Source of the DNA: Gorsachius magnificus
Taxonomy: Eukaryota; Chordata; Aves; Pelecaniformes; Ardeidae
DNA: 64,000 nucleotides
Assembly: GCA_034008185.1 (NCBI GenBank)
Contig: CM067085.1
Span: 79,224,275 to 79,288,274 of the forward strand
Reading direction: 5' to 3'
Positions within the stretch are counted from its first letter, which is position 1; each line of letters begins with the position of its first letter. Under the pieces are notes generated by a model. It was given only the letters and a program-made list of their open reading frames with translations, ran no database searches and was not told where the DNA came from. Positions 11,825 to 22,662 of this stretch are shown piece by piece. The position numbers were made by a program, and so were the translations under genes.

Positions 11825-13346
11825 CTAAAATCACCATCAACTGCTGCATAGCAAGACACAAAAGCTGTGCCTCATGGTGGTGGGGCTGGATTACTCCTCT
11901 GGCTTCTACCTTCAGCAACAGGCTCCATCTGTATCAGGACAGAGTTTAAAAGGAATTATCATCTTTTTGATAGATAACATACTGAGCCACAAGCTACACA
12001 TTCAACAGAAAGCCAAGCTAATTGCTTGCTTCTTCTAAGCCATCCCTGAAGGATAATCGACCTCTGCAGAGCTGTTTCTTAGTTGGAAACTAAATAATTA
12101 AGCCGAAGAAATGCATTTCTCTTTCAAGTTTCTCTCTGTATTTTCTTTTCTTCTTCCTCGTACCAAATACATCAGCATGAACATAAGCTATTGACTTTAA
12201 TTAAAAATGAAAATTAGCTCTAGTTTTGTTTTGTTAAATCCACAGCTGAAAAACAAAAGAGGCTGTCAGGGTGGAAAAAGAAAACATCGCAACCTTCCTG
12301 CCGGTTCTCATCCCTACCCACTTACCCAGCAAACCCCGAACGTGCCGAGCAGCATCTTCCTCCTGCGTGCAACTCAAGAGCCTTCTGCGGGATTTACTGC
12401 ACGTGGACTTCAGCTCATACCCGCGGCTGTGCGGAATATAAATAAAGAAACGGAAAGTACCACAGCATGATAGATTTGCGAAGCCCCCGTGTTTGATAGG
12501 AATCTTCTTTATTAATTTAATCTATTACTGGCTAATTGCTTACGTACTGTAAATCTGCAAAGGTCAATTCTTGAAATCACCGCACAATAAGAAGGTACGA
12601 AACACTAACAAGTCCTAATACAATAAGAATGTTAATCAATAGTCTAAATGAAGCCTTGTATTGCCAGTGATGCATGAAAATGTGTTATTGTTAGGGACTA
12701 CGAGCACGGGTTTCGCTGAAAGCACTAAAATGAAAAGCTGTGTATTTTGAGAGAAACGCGGCACAAGCAGCAGCAGTAAATGTTGACTGCACAGCAAACT
12801 TCTTCAGAAGAGCATCTGCAAGGAATAAGCTGCTTCACTGAAAAGCGACTTTCTTGCACCGAAAAATAAAAGGAAAAAGCGTGCTGACGGAATAAAGAAA
12901 TACCTGACAAAAGCCAGCTCTGAACTATGCAGCTGCAACGGGAGAACACGTTTATATATTGTATTTATATATTAATATTTGCATATTTTTAAATACACAC
13001 TGCATTTTCAACATACGTAAGTAAATATTTATATGCATTAAACTGCCATAAACTTGCTCATCAACCCGCAGGCTCACCCCGGATGGAATCCTACAGCTCC
13101 TCCACTCAAAGAAGCGTGCCAAGAAACTGGAGTTCCTGCGGGCGCTCACCACGGGAGGAGGAAGGGGACCCTGCACCCGGAGCCTCGCTCCGCTGCTTTG
13201 CTCTATGCCCATTTAGAAAATCCCTGCTTCCCTGAGTTCCTAACCGGTTCGGATGAACGGTAAGGAAGAACGCTATTTTTAAAGCGCCTCTGAATTCTAC
13301 AAAGGCTGCAGAAGAGTTCTGTGTTTGTAGGAGCCATTTAGCTTTG
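11825..13346. other. AT-rich unique sequence
   Basis: AT-rich with patches such as 12945-13040. No repeat or gene recognised. Its last part, up to 13346, is the unique DNA that continues past the shared 229-bp block of locus 1. Confidence 0.45.
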
Positions 13347-13575
13347 TTAAGCAGCATGGCATGGACCAGGCGAGCTTTGCACAGCCTGCCACCCATCAGC
13401 CTAGGACCCGATTCCCGAGGGCCGCGCTGCAAGGAGAGGGTGGCTAAAACCCCCTCTCCCCACTTACTCATCCCCCAAGCTGGACACCCCATTTCACCTC
13501 CGCTGCTCCTGAAGGGATTTCTCATGGCAGCAGAGGGCTGGCGAATGATCCTTCTCAGAAAATAGAATCATAGAA
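13347..13575 (-). repeat. Inverted 229-bp block, copy 1
   Basis: Reverse complement of 20862-21090 with only two substitutions and no gaps (227 of 229 identical). In block orientation (minus strand) it starts inside a CR1 tail (TTCTATGATTCTATTTTCTG) and ends GCTGCTTAA. The remainder is non-CR1 DNA that I do not recognise. On the far side, below 13347, the sequence continues into ordinary unique DNA. Copy 2 instead runs into a CR1 tail. That makes this locus the more likely ancestral context, but the direction of copying is inference. Confidence 0.9.
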
Positions 13576-13787
13576 TGGTTTAGGTTGGAAAAGCCCTTTA
13601 AGATCATCAAGTCCAACCCTTACCCTAACCCTGCCATCCCCACCACTAAACCCTGGCCCTAAGCACCTCATCTCTCCTTCTTTTAAATACTTCCAGGGAT
13701 GGGGACTGAACCCCTTCCCTGGGCAGCCCATTCCAGAGCCTGACAACCCTTTCTTTGAAGAAATTTTTCCTAATGTCTAACCTAAAT
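13561..13787 (-). mobile_element. CR1 fragment, tail type A, beside the 229-bp block
   Basis: Minus-oriented CR1 with its tail at 13561-13577 and its 5' break near 13787, covering the 3' UTR and a little ORF2 end. It ends directly against the 229-bp block. Aligned by eye to the CR1 at 20700-20880 it is only about 85-90 percent identical, clearly lower than the adjoining block. Confidence 0.9.
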
Positions 13788-16700
13788 ACTTTCATGTTCC
13801 TCTGTTAAACCTCTTTGCCAAACCACCAGTCGTGAAGGTTGTTTTGCTCACACGGCATTCTTAGAATATATTTCACAAGCGGCATAGACAGCACTTACTG
13901 TGAAACCTGTATTTCTTATTTTCCTGCTGGTAGGGAAATAGAATACTTAAAACCATTTGGGAACCTAAAGAGTTAGACCTGCTACAGGCAGGTCTTAAAT
14001 TGTTATTATAAGAAGGTCCATTAGCAGGTTTGATCTGAGCAAAGAGGGTGTGCTAGTTTACTGTATTAGTCTGATTCCTTCCCGACTAAATTCTGCTCAT
14101 GAATTTTAGAAGTATTGAATTAGAGGAATCTGGTTTTCAGGGCCAGGCATGGACACTGGGAACAGTCATATAATAATGTAGCCTTTATGTTTTAGGCAGA
14201 AAAAAAAGGAAGCATTATTCTTTCTGAACATTTCCTTCCTCTTTAAATCTTCAGATCCTCTGCTTTCTCTAAGGTCATTGCATGAATTTAAGATACACCA
14301 TTCTGGAAACTAAATTAGCCCTCATTTACTGGGAAGTTGAATGCAGCCAGACTAATGGTGGTGCAAATATAATTGGTTCCCAACATGTGTCAGTGTGTAT
14401 ACTCCTCAAGCCACGGAAAAGATGCATTATGGGACTAATTTTTAAATGTTAATGGATATTGGATGTTTGCCAGACACCCAGCTGTGCACAAAACATTGAG
14501 ATGGTAAATAGCTCTTGATCTGTTTAGAAACAAATTATAATGGCTGTTTGGATTCCACATGACTGAAGGCATGGTAACCAGCACAGGCTCACAGGCTGAC
14601 CCTATTAACTGCACTGAGGGGAATGCGCCCATTTTTAAAATCAAAATAAGAGACGTAAAATAAGGCTATTAAGACGCCATTTGAATTATTTTAGATTAAT
14701 ATTAAACAAACAAAATCACAACAACAACCCCTAGCACCTGTTACTATTGCCTGCGTGACCTAACCCACTTAATGGAGCTTCTTCGCTAGGTTTCTTTGGT
14801 AGGAGGTCCACAAGAAAACGCTTTCATCGCTCAATTAATTTGGTCCTAAAGCCGAGATCTGAGTGAAAAGCTTACCTGCACTTATAGAATAAAACCTCTC
14901 CTGCCGCACGCCGGTGACGGGTCTCTACTGAGATGCACCAGGGAACAAGACCTCTCTTCATTTGATGTGTTGGTCTCATAATTTTAATTGAAAGTCTACG
15001 AATATCAGTATTCGCAGGAAATTCTCGACTTGAAATGTCTTACTAATTGTATTCATTTGGTCAGCAAAGCCCAACGGGGAATTTTTAATCAGCTGGATTA
15101 GGTGCTTTTGATTACTATATCGGAGCATTAGCAGAGAGCATCATTTTGCAAGTGGAAAGTGTACTAATTGTCAGCAACACAGGAGAGCTCTTCCACAAAG
15201 CCATGTGTTCAGCAGTTTGAGACCCCTTTGCACAAATAAATAAGGCGGTCACATGTGTATTCAGATCTTCCCCTTTAGGATTTTACCATTCGGGTTTGAA
15301 AAATTCTGGAAGAAAAAGCTTTCAAGTCTAGGACGCGAGGAGTCCATTTATGATGCCAATGTTTCTCCATAAAACCCAACCACAAGGGTAGGCAATTCCA
15401 GGCAGAAGAGCACAGTGCCACTGAATCAGCAGGGAATGACCCGAGACTGCCTAAGAGCTGACCGTGCAACGCCATTAAATCACAGCCTGTCAATAAGGCA
15501 AAATTTGTACTCCCCAAGTAACTTTACAGTCACAGCTTTGTATCCGGAATACAAATTCAAGCATCTATTAGCATCTACTCTGCAGGTTGGTGTTTAACTG
15601 GGTGCTTTCTTCTGATTTTGGTACCGTACACAGCTCATTCTCGATGATCTGAAATACACGAATGCAATAGGAAAGGAAGCCCAAGAGTCACTTCTCAGAT
15701 TTCTGCAAAATTAATTTTCTCTTTCGCAAAGGAACGTTGCTTTCGCCAGATGCAGAGCATTGATGAAAACAAAAGCATCCTGACCGTTAGGAAATATGTG
15801 CAATTCTAAGAGGCACCATCAAAACGTGTCGGGGAGGATATTTTTTTTTTTCCCCTGACAGCTCAGGAGTCTTGATCCATCCTTACAGAGTGAGTATAGA
15901 TCTGGGGGAAATGTTTTCCTTACCGCCGATTTCAAGCGCTAAAAAAAACAGACAAACAAACAAAAAAACTTTCCTTGACCCTGCAAACTTGCTTGGCAGA
16001 GGAGGTCTGGCCCGACGGAGATGTGCCCCAGGCTTGCTGCCAGCCCACCGTGGGCAGGAGGGCATCGCTGCCACCCCCAGCCCCACACGGACCTGGGCGC
16101 CTTATTTCAGCGGCATGGGGACAGCCACAGCAGAGGAGTTTTGCTCTCCACAAAGAGCCCGGGCACCTCGTGGGCTGGGAATCACATAAACACCTCCATA
16201 AATTCCCTCCACCCTGCTTAGCAGAACACGAGAAAGTCTCAGCACTGCCTGCAGCTACAGGAACGCTGGAGAAGAGTCAGTGTTTGGACCTAGGGGCGCT
16301 GGTGGTGAACTGGGCTTGGAAGAGGGAAGCCAGGGTGGTGGCTGGATCTCCTTGGAGCTTCAGGAGGGAGAGGTTTGTGCCCTTGGTGCTGTGCTGCCAG
16401 CTCGTGCCTCCTCCGCCGCCATCCATAAGCAAACCACAACTAGCTGGTGTCCCCCGGGAAGGGTGAAAACCAGCTCCCTGCTCGTTCCTCGCCCTGGCTG
16501 GGGGTCTGGGAGCGTGCCCATGGCCACGTGCAGCTCACACCTCCGTAATGCTGTAATACATTCCGTCCCAGCTGCAGGCAGACGAACATCTGGGACGTCG
16601 CGCAGTAAATCACCGCTTCAGCATCAGGGTTCAGACAGTGCGACTACTGAGGAGCCAAGCTGTACCTTCAGCCCTGCTAGCATGAATCTGAAATAATGCC

Positions 16701-18212
16701 ACTAAGACTGGAGAATTAATTTTCAAAAGCAAGTGAGAAGGGGGTCTCTGACCATCAGCGTTGGGGGTTTGAACAACCAGCATTCAACAGTGTGTTTCCA
16801 CAGACGCGGAGTAATTTCATTAGAGTGCTCCGCAAAATCTTTTACTTGCATAACTTGTTTCCATTTCTTTTTAGTGTAATGAGATTTCACGACGAAAGCC
16901 GAATACAACCTCCTATAGCAAAAGCGCATGTTACGCTGATCCTAATAAGCCCAATGAAAATCAATAATGCTGCTCGTTTCCCTGAAATCAGCCTACATAA
17001 GCTCCAAGCACCGTGTTCTGCCTAAAGCGGAGTATTAGCAGCTTACATAAGACAGATATTTCCCAGGAGAACATCTGAAAGCAACCAGATTGAGGAAAAA
17101 ATAAATTAAATAAAATAGTTGTTACAACAACAAAAAAAACACCACAAAAAAACGCCAACCCAAAACCACAAACAACCCCAAAATCAGAGATAGTGGTCTC
17201 CCGTCCTTAAACTGCGGTGAAAGCTCAGCTCCCTTTCCTTTTCAAACCGCCACGCTGCCCGCACGAGGACGAGTCGTCCAGCCCGGCCTTCTCTGTTCCC
17301 CCTAAAAGAACAACAACGTTGTCCCCCCATTTGCTGGACAAGGACAAGAAATTCTGCTCTGAGAGGAGAAGCCCCATTTCCACTGGCACAGAAATGAGGA
17401 TTATAATAAAACCAGGAAAAAAAAAAAAAAAAAAGAGTCAAGCGCCCTGGATCAAGGGCCGGCGTTAGAGGTGTGGGCAGCTCGCCGCGGTCACGCGCAT
17501 TATCGTCCGTCGTGTCTTGTAGCTCACCCTGCATTCCATATCGGGATACTCCGAGGGAAGAGGGGAAGGGAGGGCAAATCTGAAAGCAAACATCGGAAGA
17601 CGGCACCAGATGGTTCCTCTACATGCTCAATCATATATAGAACACCTGAGGGCAATACCCGACCTTACGTAGATTTCGATAGCGCAAGTATTTCAAATAA
17701 AATTCTTCTTTGAAGTTTGCCTCTTCTTAAATAAGCTAATAAATGTAGGAAGCTTAAAATATAATTTCCATCACACTAGCGAGCTGGTTTTTCTTCACAA
17801 AAAGAAAACGTTTCTCTGTAATGATCTACCTTATGAAGGACCCGGGGCAATAATTTCAGGTTCCTTTAAAATACAACCATTTGTTTCTTATTGGTGAGTT
17901 CAATTTCACTAAAAGTTATGGAATGAACAGCAATAGCCTCTTTGCAATATTGGATAGCCAAAGGTGCATAATTATTATCCAGCTTACTATTAAAACAATA
18001 TTTAAATAATTCCGCGTGCAGTTGCTTTATTCTTTTTTTTAATGATGTACTATTAGCAGCTTGACAGATCTGCACGAGTGAGGCGCTTTATGAATTTTTT
18101 TTGAATTAGGGAATTCGTACAGAAGCAAATGTAAGCATGAGCTTTTATTTTTGTGGAAGGTTGGCATTAGAAAGTCTTTCCCCAGGACAAGAACATATTG
18201 AATTTCTGCAAT
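13788..18212. other. Unique AT-rich sequence, low-complexity patches
   Basis: A long stretch without recognised transposons. It holds A/C-rich low complexity at about 15941-15966 and 17095-17182 and an 18-A run at 17417-17434. Open frames are below 165 codons, overlap on both strands and show no domains. 13.8-15.2 kb is AT-rich with several TTAAT/ATTAA motifs and could include conserved non-coding DNA, but this cannot be judged without a comparison. Confidence 0.4.
17417..17434. repeat. A homopolymer, 18 bp
   Basis: Eighteen consecutive A's. No processed gene copy was recognised immediately upstream. Confidence 0.9.
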
Positions 18213-19026
18213 TCAGCAGGACCTGGCCAGGCTGGAGAGTTGGGCGGAGAGGAACAAGATGAAATTCAACAAGGGCAAGCGTCAAGTGCTGCACCTGGGG
18301 AGGTCGAACCCCATGCACCAGTACAGGCTGGGGGCTGACCTGCTGGGAAGCAGCTCTGCCAAGAGGGACCTGGGAGTCCTGGTGGACAAGCTGACCATGA
18401 GCCAGCAGGGTGCCCTGGTTGCCAAGAAGGCCAATGGCATCCTGGGGTGCATTAAGAGGAGCATGGCCAGCAGGGCGAGGGAGGTTATCCTCCCCCTCTG
18501 CTCTGCCCTGGGGAGACCCCACCTGCAGCACTGGGTCCGGTTCTGGGCTCCCCAGTTCAAGAAAGATGAGGAACTCCTAGAGAGAGTCCAGAGGAGGGCA
18601 ACAAGGATGATGGGGGACTGGAGCATCTCCCCTACGAGGAAAGGCTGAGGGAGCTGGGCTTGTTCAGCCTGGAGAAGAGAAGGCTGAGAGGGGATCTCAT
18701 CAACACCTACAAATATCTCAAGGGTGGGGGTCACGAGGACGGAGCCAGACTCTTTGCAGTGGTGCTCAGCGCCAGGACAAGGGGTCATGGGCACAAACTG
18801 AAGCACAAGAGGTTCCAGTTGAATATGAGGAAAAACTTTACTCTGAGGGTGCCCGAGCCCTGTCCCAGGCTGCCCAAGGGGGCTGTGGAGTCTCCTTCTC
18901 TGGAGATATTCAAAGCCCGCCTGGATGAAGTCCTGTGTAACATGCTCTAGGAGAACCTGCTTGAGCAGGGGGGTTGGACTGGATGATCTCCCAAGGTCCC
19001 TTCCAACCCTTGAGATTCTGCGATTT
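18213..19026 (+). mobile_element. CR1 fragment, about 0.8 kb, tail type B
   Basis: The longest plus-oriented CR1 here together with 45751. It runs from TCAGCAGGACCTGGCCAGG through the C-terminal part of ORF2 and the 3' UTR to TTGAGATTCTGCGATTTAT. It reads in two successive frames, 18259-18648 then 18660-18950, because of a one-base loss in the G run near 18612. The terminal ATTCTATG repeats have decayed. It is closely related to 53229-53700. Confidence 0.95.
18259..18950 (+). pseudogene. CR1 ORF2 C-terminal remnant, frameshifted
   Basis: The first frame encodes MKFNKGKRQVLHLGR, AKRDLGVLVDKLTMS and LGRPHLQHWVRFWAP. After a frameshift near 18612, at MMGDWSIS where related copies keep one more G, the second frame encodes LFSLEKRRLRGDLINTYKYL and VESPSLEIFKARLDEVLCNM with a stop at the usual place. 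The region lies downstream of the reverse transcriptase catalytic motif, so no enzyme could be made even if the frame were intact. It is useful as the reference for aligning the other CR1 fragments in the window. Confidence 0.85.
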
Positions 19027-20397
19027 ATTTACCAAATGGAAGCAGGGTAATCCCAAATATGACGACTGTCTATACAGGCCACACATACCAGGCGTAGAGA
19101 AACAGGGGCCACAGATACATTGGCAATGTCCTTCTCTCTTCGGCAGGGGTATGGGGCATGGCTCGCTCTGCCTGGTACAGAGGTCGTAGCGGCTCACGCC
19201 CATACATCACAGGTATACAGTCCCATTGCTATGGCGACTGGCTCAAATGAACAGGAAATTTCATTTTGATAAAGTTCTATTCTCGGCCAGAGGAAGAAGG
19301 CTCCATGCTCAGCACCACATATTTTTAACGCTCGAGAGGCACGTCCTCTAAATAACAACAGACGTAAAAAGCGCGTCGCGTTTTCCCCTCCTGGTATTTC
19401 CCACCTGTAAGGAGCCCCTTGGAAGCAGGCGGTGCAGCTGGGAACGTCCCCCGAAGATGGATCTGCTCTTTATCCTGCAGAGCCACCAGCAGGACCGGTA
19501 ACCGGCACGAGGGGCAGGAGCGGGGCCAAGGCACACGCTGCCCACACTGGGCACCCACCCGAAAACATGGCCGGGCTGCATTCAGCTGAAAAGGGGAAAA
19601 ATTAATTTCAGGGGAAACCTTTCCGTAATTCTAGCTTATGTGAAAACATTAATGTTCGTTCATCAAGGAAATCAAACTTCTTCAGGTGGAAGATCTTCCC
19701 GGCGCAATCAACCAAAACAATGTTTTCAAAACAGTGAAATTAAATATTTCCAGTTTTCCCAGCTCCCCACGCACCAGGATTTATCAACTCCACCAAGTCA
19801 CTGCAGCTGACAGAAATTTGCTCAGCAGTTCCACAGACCAGAACCTGCATTTTTCAGGGGAAAAGAGGATTTGACTAAAAGCTGGCACCCAGCTCTCCTC
19901 GCTAAGGCCAGGGAACAGGCAATTATCGGCGGGCTGGCGAGCATCCGAAGCGGTTGCCTCCTCTTTTTCTTTAACCCCCGGCTCTCGGTAACACCCTCTG
20001 CTCCCAGAGGAGGACCAGGTCTCCTCCATGGGTTAGAATCTCAGGAGGAGAACAGTTCTTAGCTCATTTGACAAACAAGGATTGGGAGGTATCTTTGATG
20101 GTTTGGGGCTGTTTATTTATTTTTTTTGTTTCATTTGGTTCTTTTTCTTTTTAAATCTTGGTATTTGAAAGCTCTAAGCTATTTACATCTAGCAGCCTTA
20201 TGCAAACAGCGACTATACCAAGACCCTTTTTGTATCATGGGAATTTTTTCTGCACTCATTTGTAATAAAAAATAATTTAAATATTAAAGAATTTACTATT
20301 ACTCCTAGATTTTGTGCAATGCTTGCAAAGTACAGGTTATTAAAAGCCTTTTACCCCAGAAACAGCTTTCCCTAACCTAACCAGTGTTTCGCTCAGG
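19027..20397. other. Unique sequence, no feature recognised
   Basis: Mixed composition, T-rich near 20108-20152. No gene or repeat recognised. Confidence 0.45.
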
Positions 20398-20880
20398 AAA
20401 CTTGGGCCCCTCACTACTGGAAAGGCGTTGCGTTGCTGGAACATGGCCAGGGAAGGCCAATGGAGCTGGGGAGGGGTCTGGAGCCCCAGGCTGCTGGGGA
20501 GCGGCTGGGGGAGCTGGGGGGGTTCCGGAGGGGGCGGGGCCCTCAGCGCTCCCTCCGCCTGAGAGGAGGGGGGAGCCGGGGGGGTCGGGCTCTGCTCCCA
20601 GGGAAGGGGCGATGGGACGAGGGGCACCGGCCTCAAGTTGTGCCAGGGCAGGGTGAGGTTGGCCCTGGGGAACAATTCCTTCCCCAAAGGGCTGTCAGGG
20701 GCTGGAAGGGGCTGCCCAGGGAAGGGGTCGAGTCCCCACCCCTGGGGGGATTTAAAAGAAGGATGGATGAGGTGCTTAGGGCCAGGGTTTGGGGGTGGGA
20801 TGGCAGGGGTAGGGGAACGGTTGGGCTTGATGATCTTAAAGGGCTTTTCCAACCTAGATGGTTCTATGATTCTATTTTCT
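20398..20880 (+). mobile_element. CR1 fragment, GC-rich, tail type A
   Basis: Plus-oriented CR1 from about ACTTGGGCCCCTCACTACTG to the tail GTTCTATGATTCTA. The ORF2 end is GC-rich and the 3' UTR carries AAAGGGCTTTTCCAACC. It resembles the minus copy at 57767-58476. Its tail runs straight into the 229-bp block, with the last 19 bp (20862-20880) identical to the tail at the other locus. The body is distinctly different from the CR1 at 13561-13787. Confidence 0.92.
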
Positions 20881-21090
20881 GAGAAGGATCATTCGCCAGC
20901 CCTCTGCTGCCGTGAGAAATCCCTTCAGGAGCAGCGGAGGTGAAATGGGGTGTCCAGCTTGGGGGATGAGTAAGTGGGGAGAGGGGGTTTTAGCCCCCCT
21001 CTCCTTGCAGCGCGGCCCTCGGGAATCGGGTCCTAGGCTGATGGGTGGCAGGCTGTGCAAAGCTCGCCTGGTCCATGCCATGCTGCTTAA
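20862..21090 (+). repeat. Inverted 229-bp block, copy 2
   Basis: Reverse complement of 13347-13575 with two substitutions: G at 20912, where copy 1 reads A in the same orientation, and C at 20995, where copy 1 reads A. It is sandwiched between the CR1 at 20398-20880 and a second, tiny CR1 tail at 21086-21127. The shared sequence stops exactly at CTTAA, which is also where that second CR1 tail starts. Confidence 0.9.
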
Positions 21091-21127
21091 AGGGATTTTC
21101 TCACCTAAATAATTCTGTGATTCCATG
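21086..21127 (+). mobile_element. CR1 3'-tail fragment fused to the 229-bp block
   Basis: CTTAAAGGGATTTTCTCACC followed by TAAATAATTCTGTGATTCC is a diverged CR1 type A terminus of about 42 bp. It shares CTTAA (21086-21090) with the end of the 229-bp block. The other locus has no CR1 sequence here. The junction looks like a microhomology join, as expected when a reverse transcriptase switches template. Confidence 0.7.
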
Positions 21128-22565
21128 AAAGCCATGGTGAAATCAATTCTGCTTCTGGCATGTATCAAGCACTTCCCAGTCATTGCTGGGAGGGCCTGTT
21201 GGTGAAACCGAGCCCTTAGCTATCGTATGCCTTTCCCTAAACTGTATCTTAACTTCCATAAATAACCGATGAGGTGGAATCTCCTTTTGCACCTCAGTAT
21301 TGTGCTCTTTCATTGTAATAAAAATCTATTTTGTACCAAAATAATATCGCTTGCCACAATAAAATAAGAGGATTTGCTTCTCCCCCGTCCCCTCCTGAAC
21401 CAAGCACCCAGACTGCAGCGAGAGAAAGAAAAGCCAAAGAAAATGAAAAATATCAATAAAGTTACACGGGTAAATTGAAATACTTACTATCTTGGGGGGA
21501 AAACCTGTTATTAAAATAAAAATACCTGGGATGGTGTCAGGCAGCGTGACAATGAAGATGTCATTACTAACTAGGACTCTTCGGTCCCTTAGCTGTCAAT
21601 AATTAATACATTATTTACACTTGCACATTCTCATTTCCCAGCTTTCAAGATTTCATTTACACTCTGATCCTTTGCTTAGCAGCAAATTTAACATCATTGT
21701 GACCTTCTTCTGCCTGACACTATACACCTATCAAGCAGAGAAAGAGAATAGCATCTAATATGTGCATTTATTAAAGCAGAAATCTTCAGTTACTGGAAGA
21801 AGCGACAAATGCCAGTGTTTGCCACGATAAACTGGGAGAGAAACAAGTCGCTCCCAAAGAAAAAAAAATCAATTAAGAGGCCATGTTAATAATACCATTT
21901 GTGGGAGCCTCAGCATTTGCATGTTTTCAGGAAACGTAGCTGAAGTGTTTTGGATTAAAACCCCAAAGAATTAGCACAGGTAGGAAAGCCATACCGCAAA
22001 CTGCAGGCGACCTCGTGTTACAGATAGACCATTTGGACTACCTGAAATGAAGATATTCCGTTGGGTTGAAATAGTGTTTTTCCTCATGATGTTGAGGAGA
22101 TGCATCCATTCCTAGGAGAAACAACATCAGATGGTCATACGAGATGGAAATTGCCATTACATCGCAGCGTACCTAAACGTACATATTTATTTAGTGTGAG
22201 AATATGCAAACTATCAGCATAAAATTTAACATATGTTAAAAACCGTGCTGTAAGCCAGGATTGCCAGAACGTAGCTGACTGGGATAATCCTTCTTAAGTC
22301 AGTGCCAAGTTTCACATTGGAGTTAATTTTTCTGTTTCGAAAAGCAGATATTCTGGACCTATGCTGGCACACTGGGAGCAGTCGCTGGGTGATCTTGAAT
22401 GTGGAAAACCATAGGAATTTGGAGTTTGGGCTCTCAGGGAATTTTTCTGTTGGCTTCAGTGGATTTTGGAGCACATCCTCAGTGCAACCAGAAACTGTTA
22501 GGAGTAAGAGCAGCAATAGTCTTACTTTAAGGAAGGAAGAGCTGAGAAAAAGAGATCACCCAAAG
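21128..22565. other. AT-rich unique sequence
   Basis: No repeat, RNA gene or exon recognised. Confidence 0.45.
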
Positions 22566-22662
22566 ATCACAGAATCATAGAATCCTGGGTTGGAAGGGAC
22601 CTCAAGGATCATCTGGTCCAACCTTTCTAGGCAAGAGCACAGTCTAGACAAGATGGCCCAGC
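22566..22662 (-). mobile_element. Old CR1 fragment, distinct subfamily
   Basis: The plus strand reads ATCACAGAATCATAGAATCC then GGTTGGAAGGGACCTCAAGG, then CCAACCTTTCTAGGCAAGAG. This is the inverted 3' end of a CR1 subfamily different from the three major types here. The 5' break is not sharp and lies near 22662. Confidence 0.8.

Noticed and set aside
13106..13525. A 139-codon minus frame whose start is shared with 20912-21112 (plus), suggesting a conserved protein
   Set aside because: The shared peptide simply reflects the 99-percent-identical 229-bp DNA block. After the block ends the two frames have nothing in common, so there is no evidence of selection on protein.
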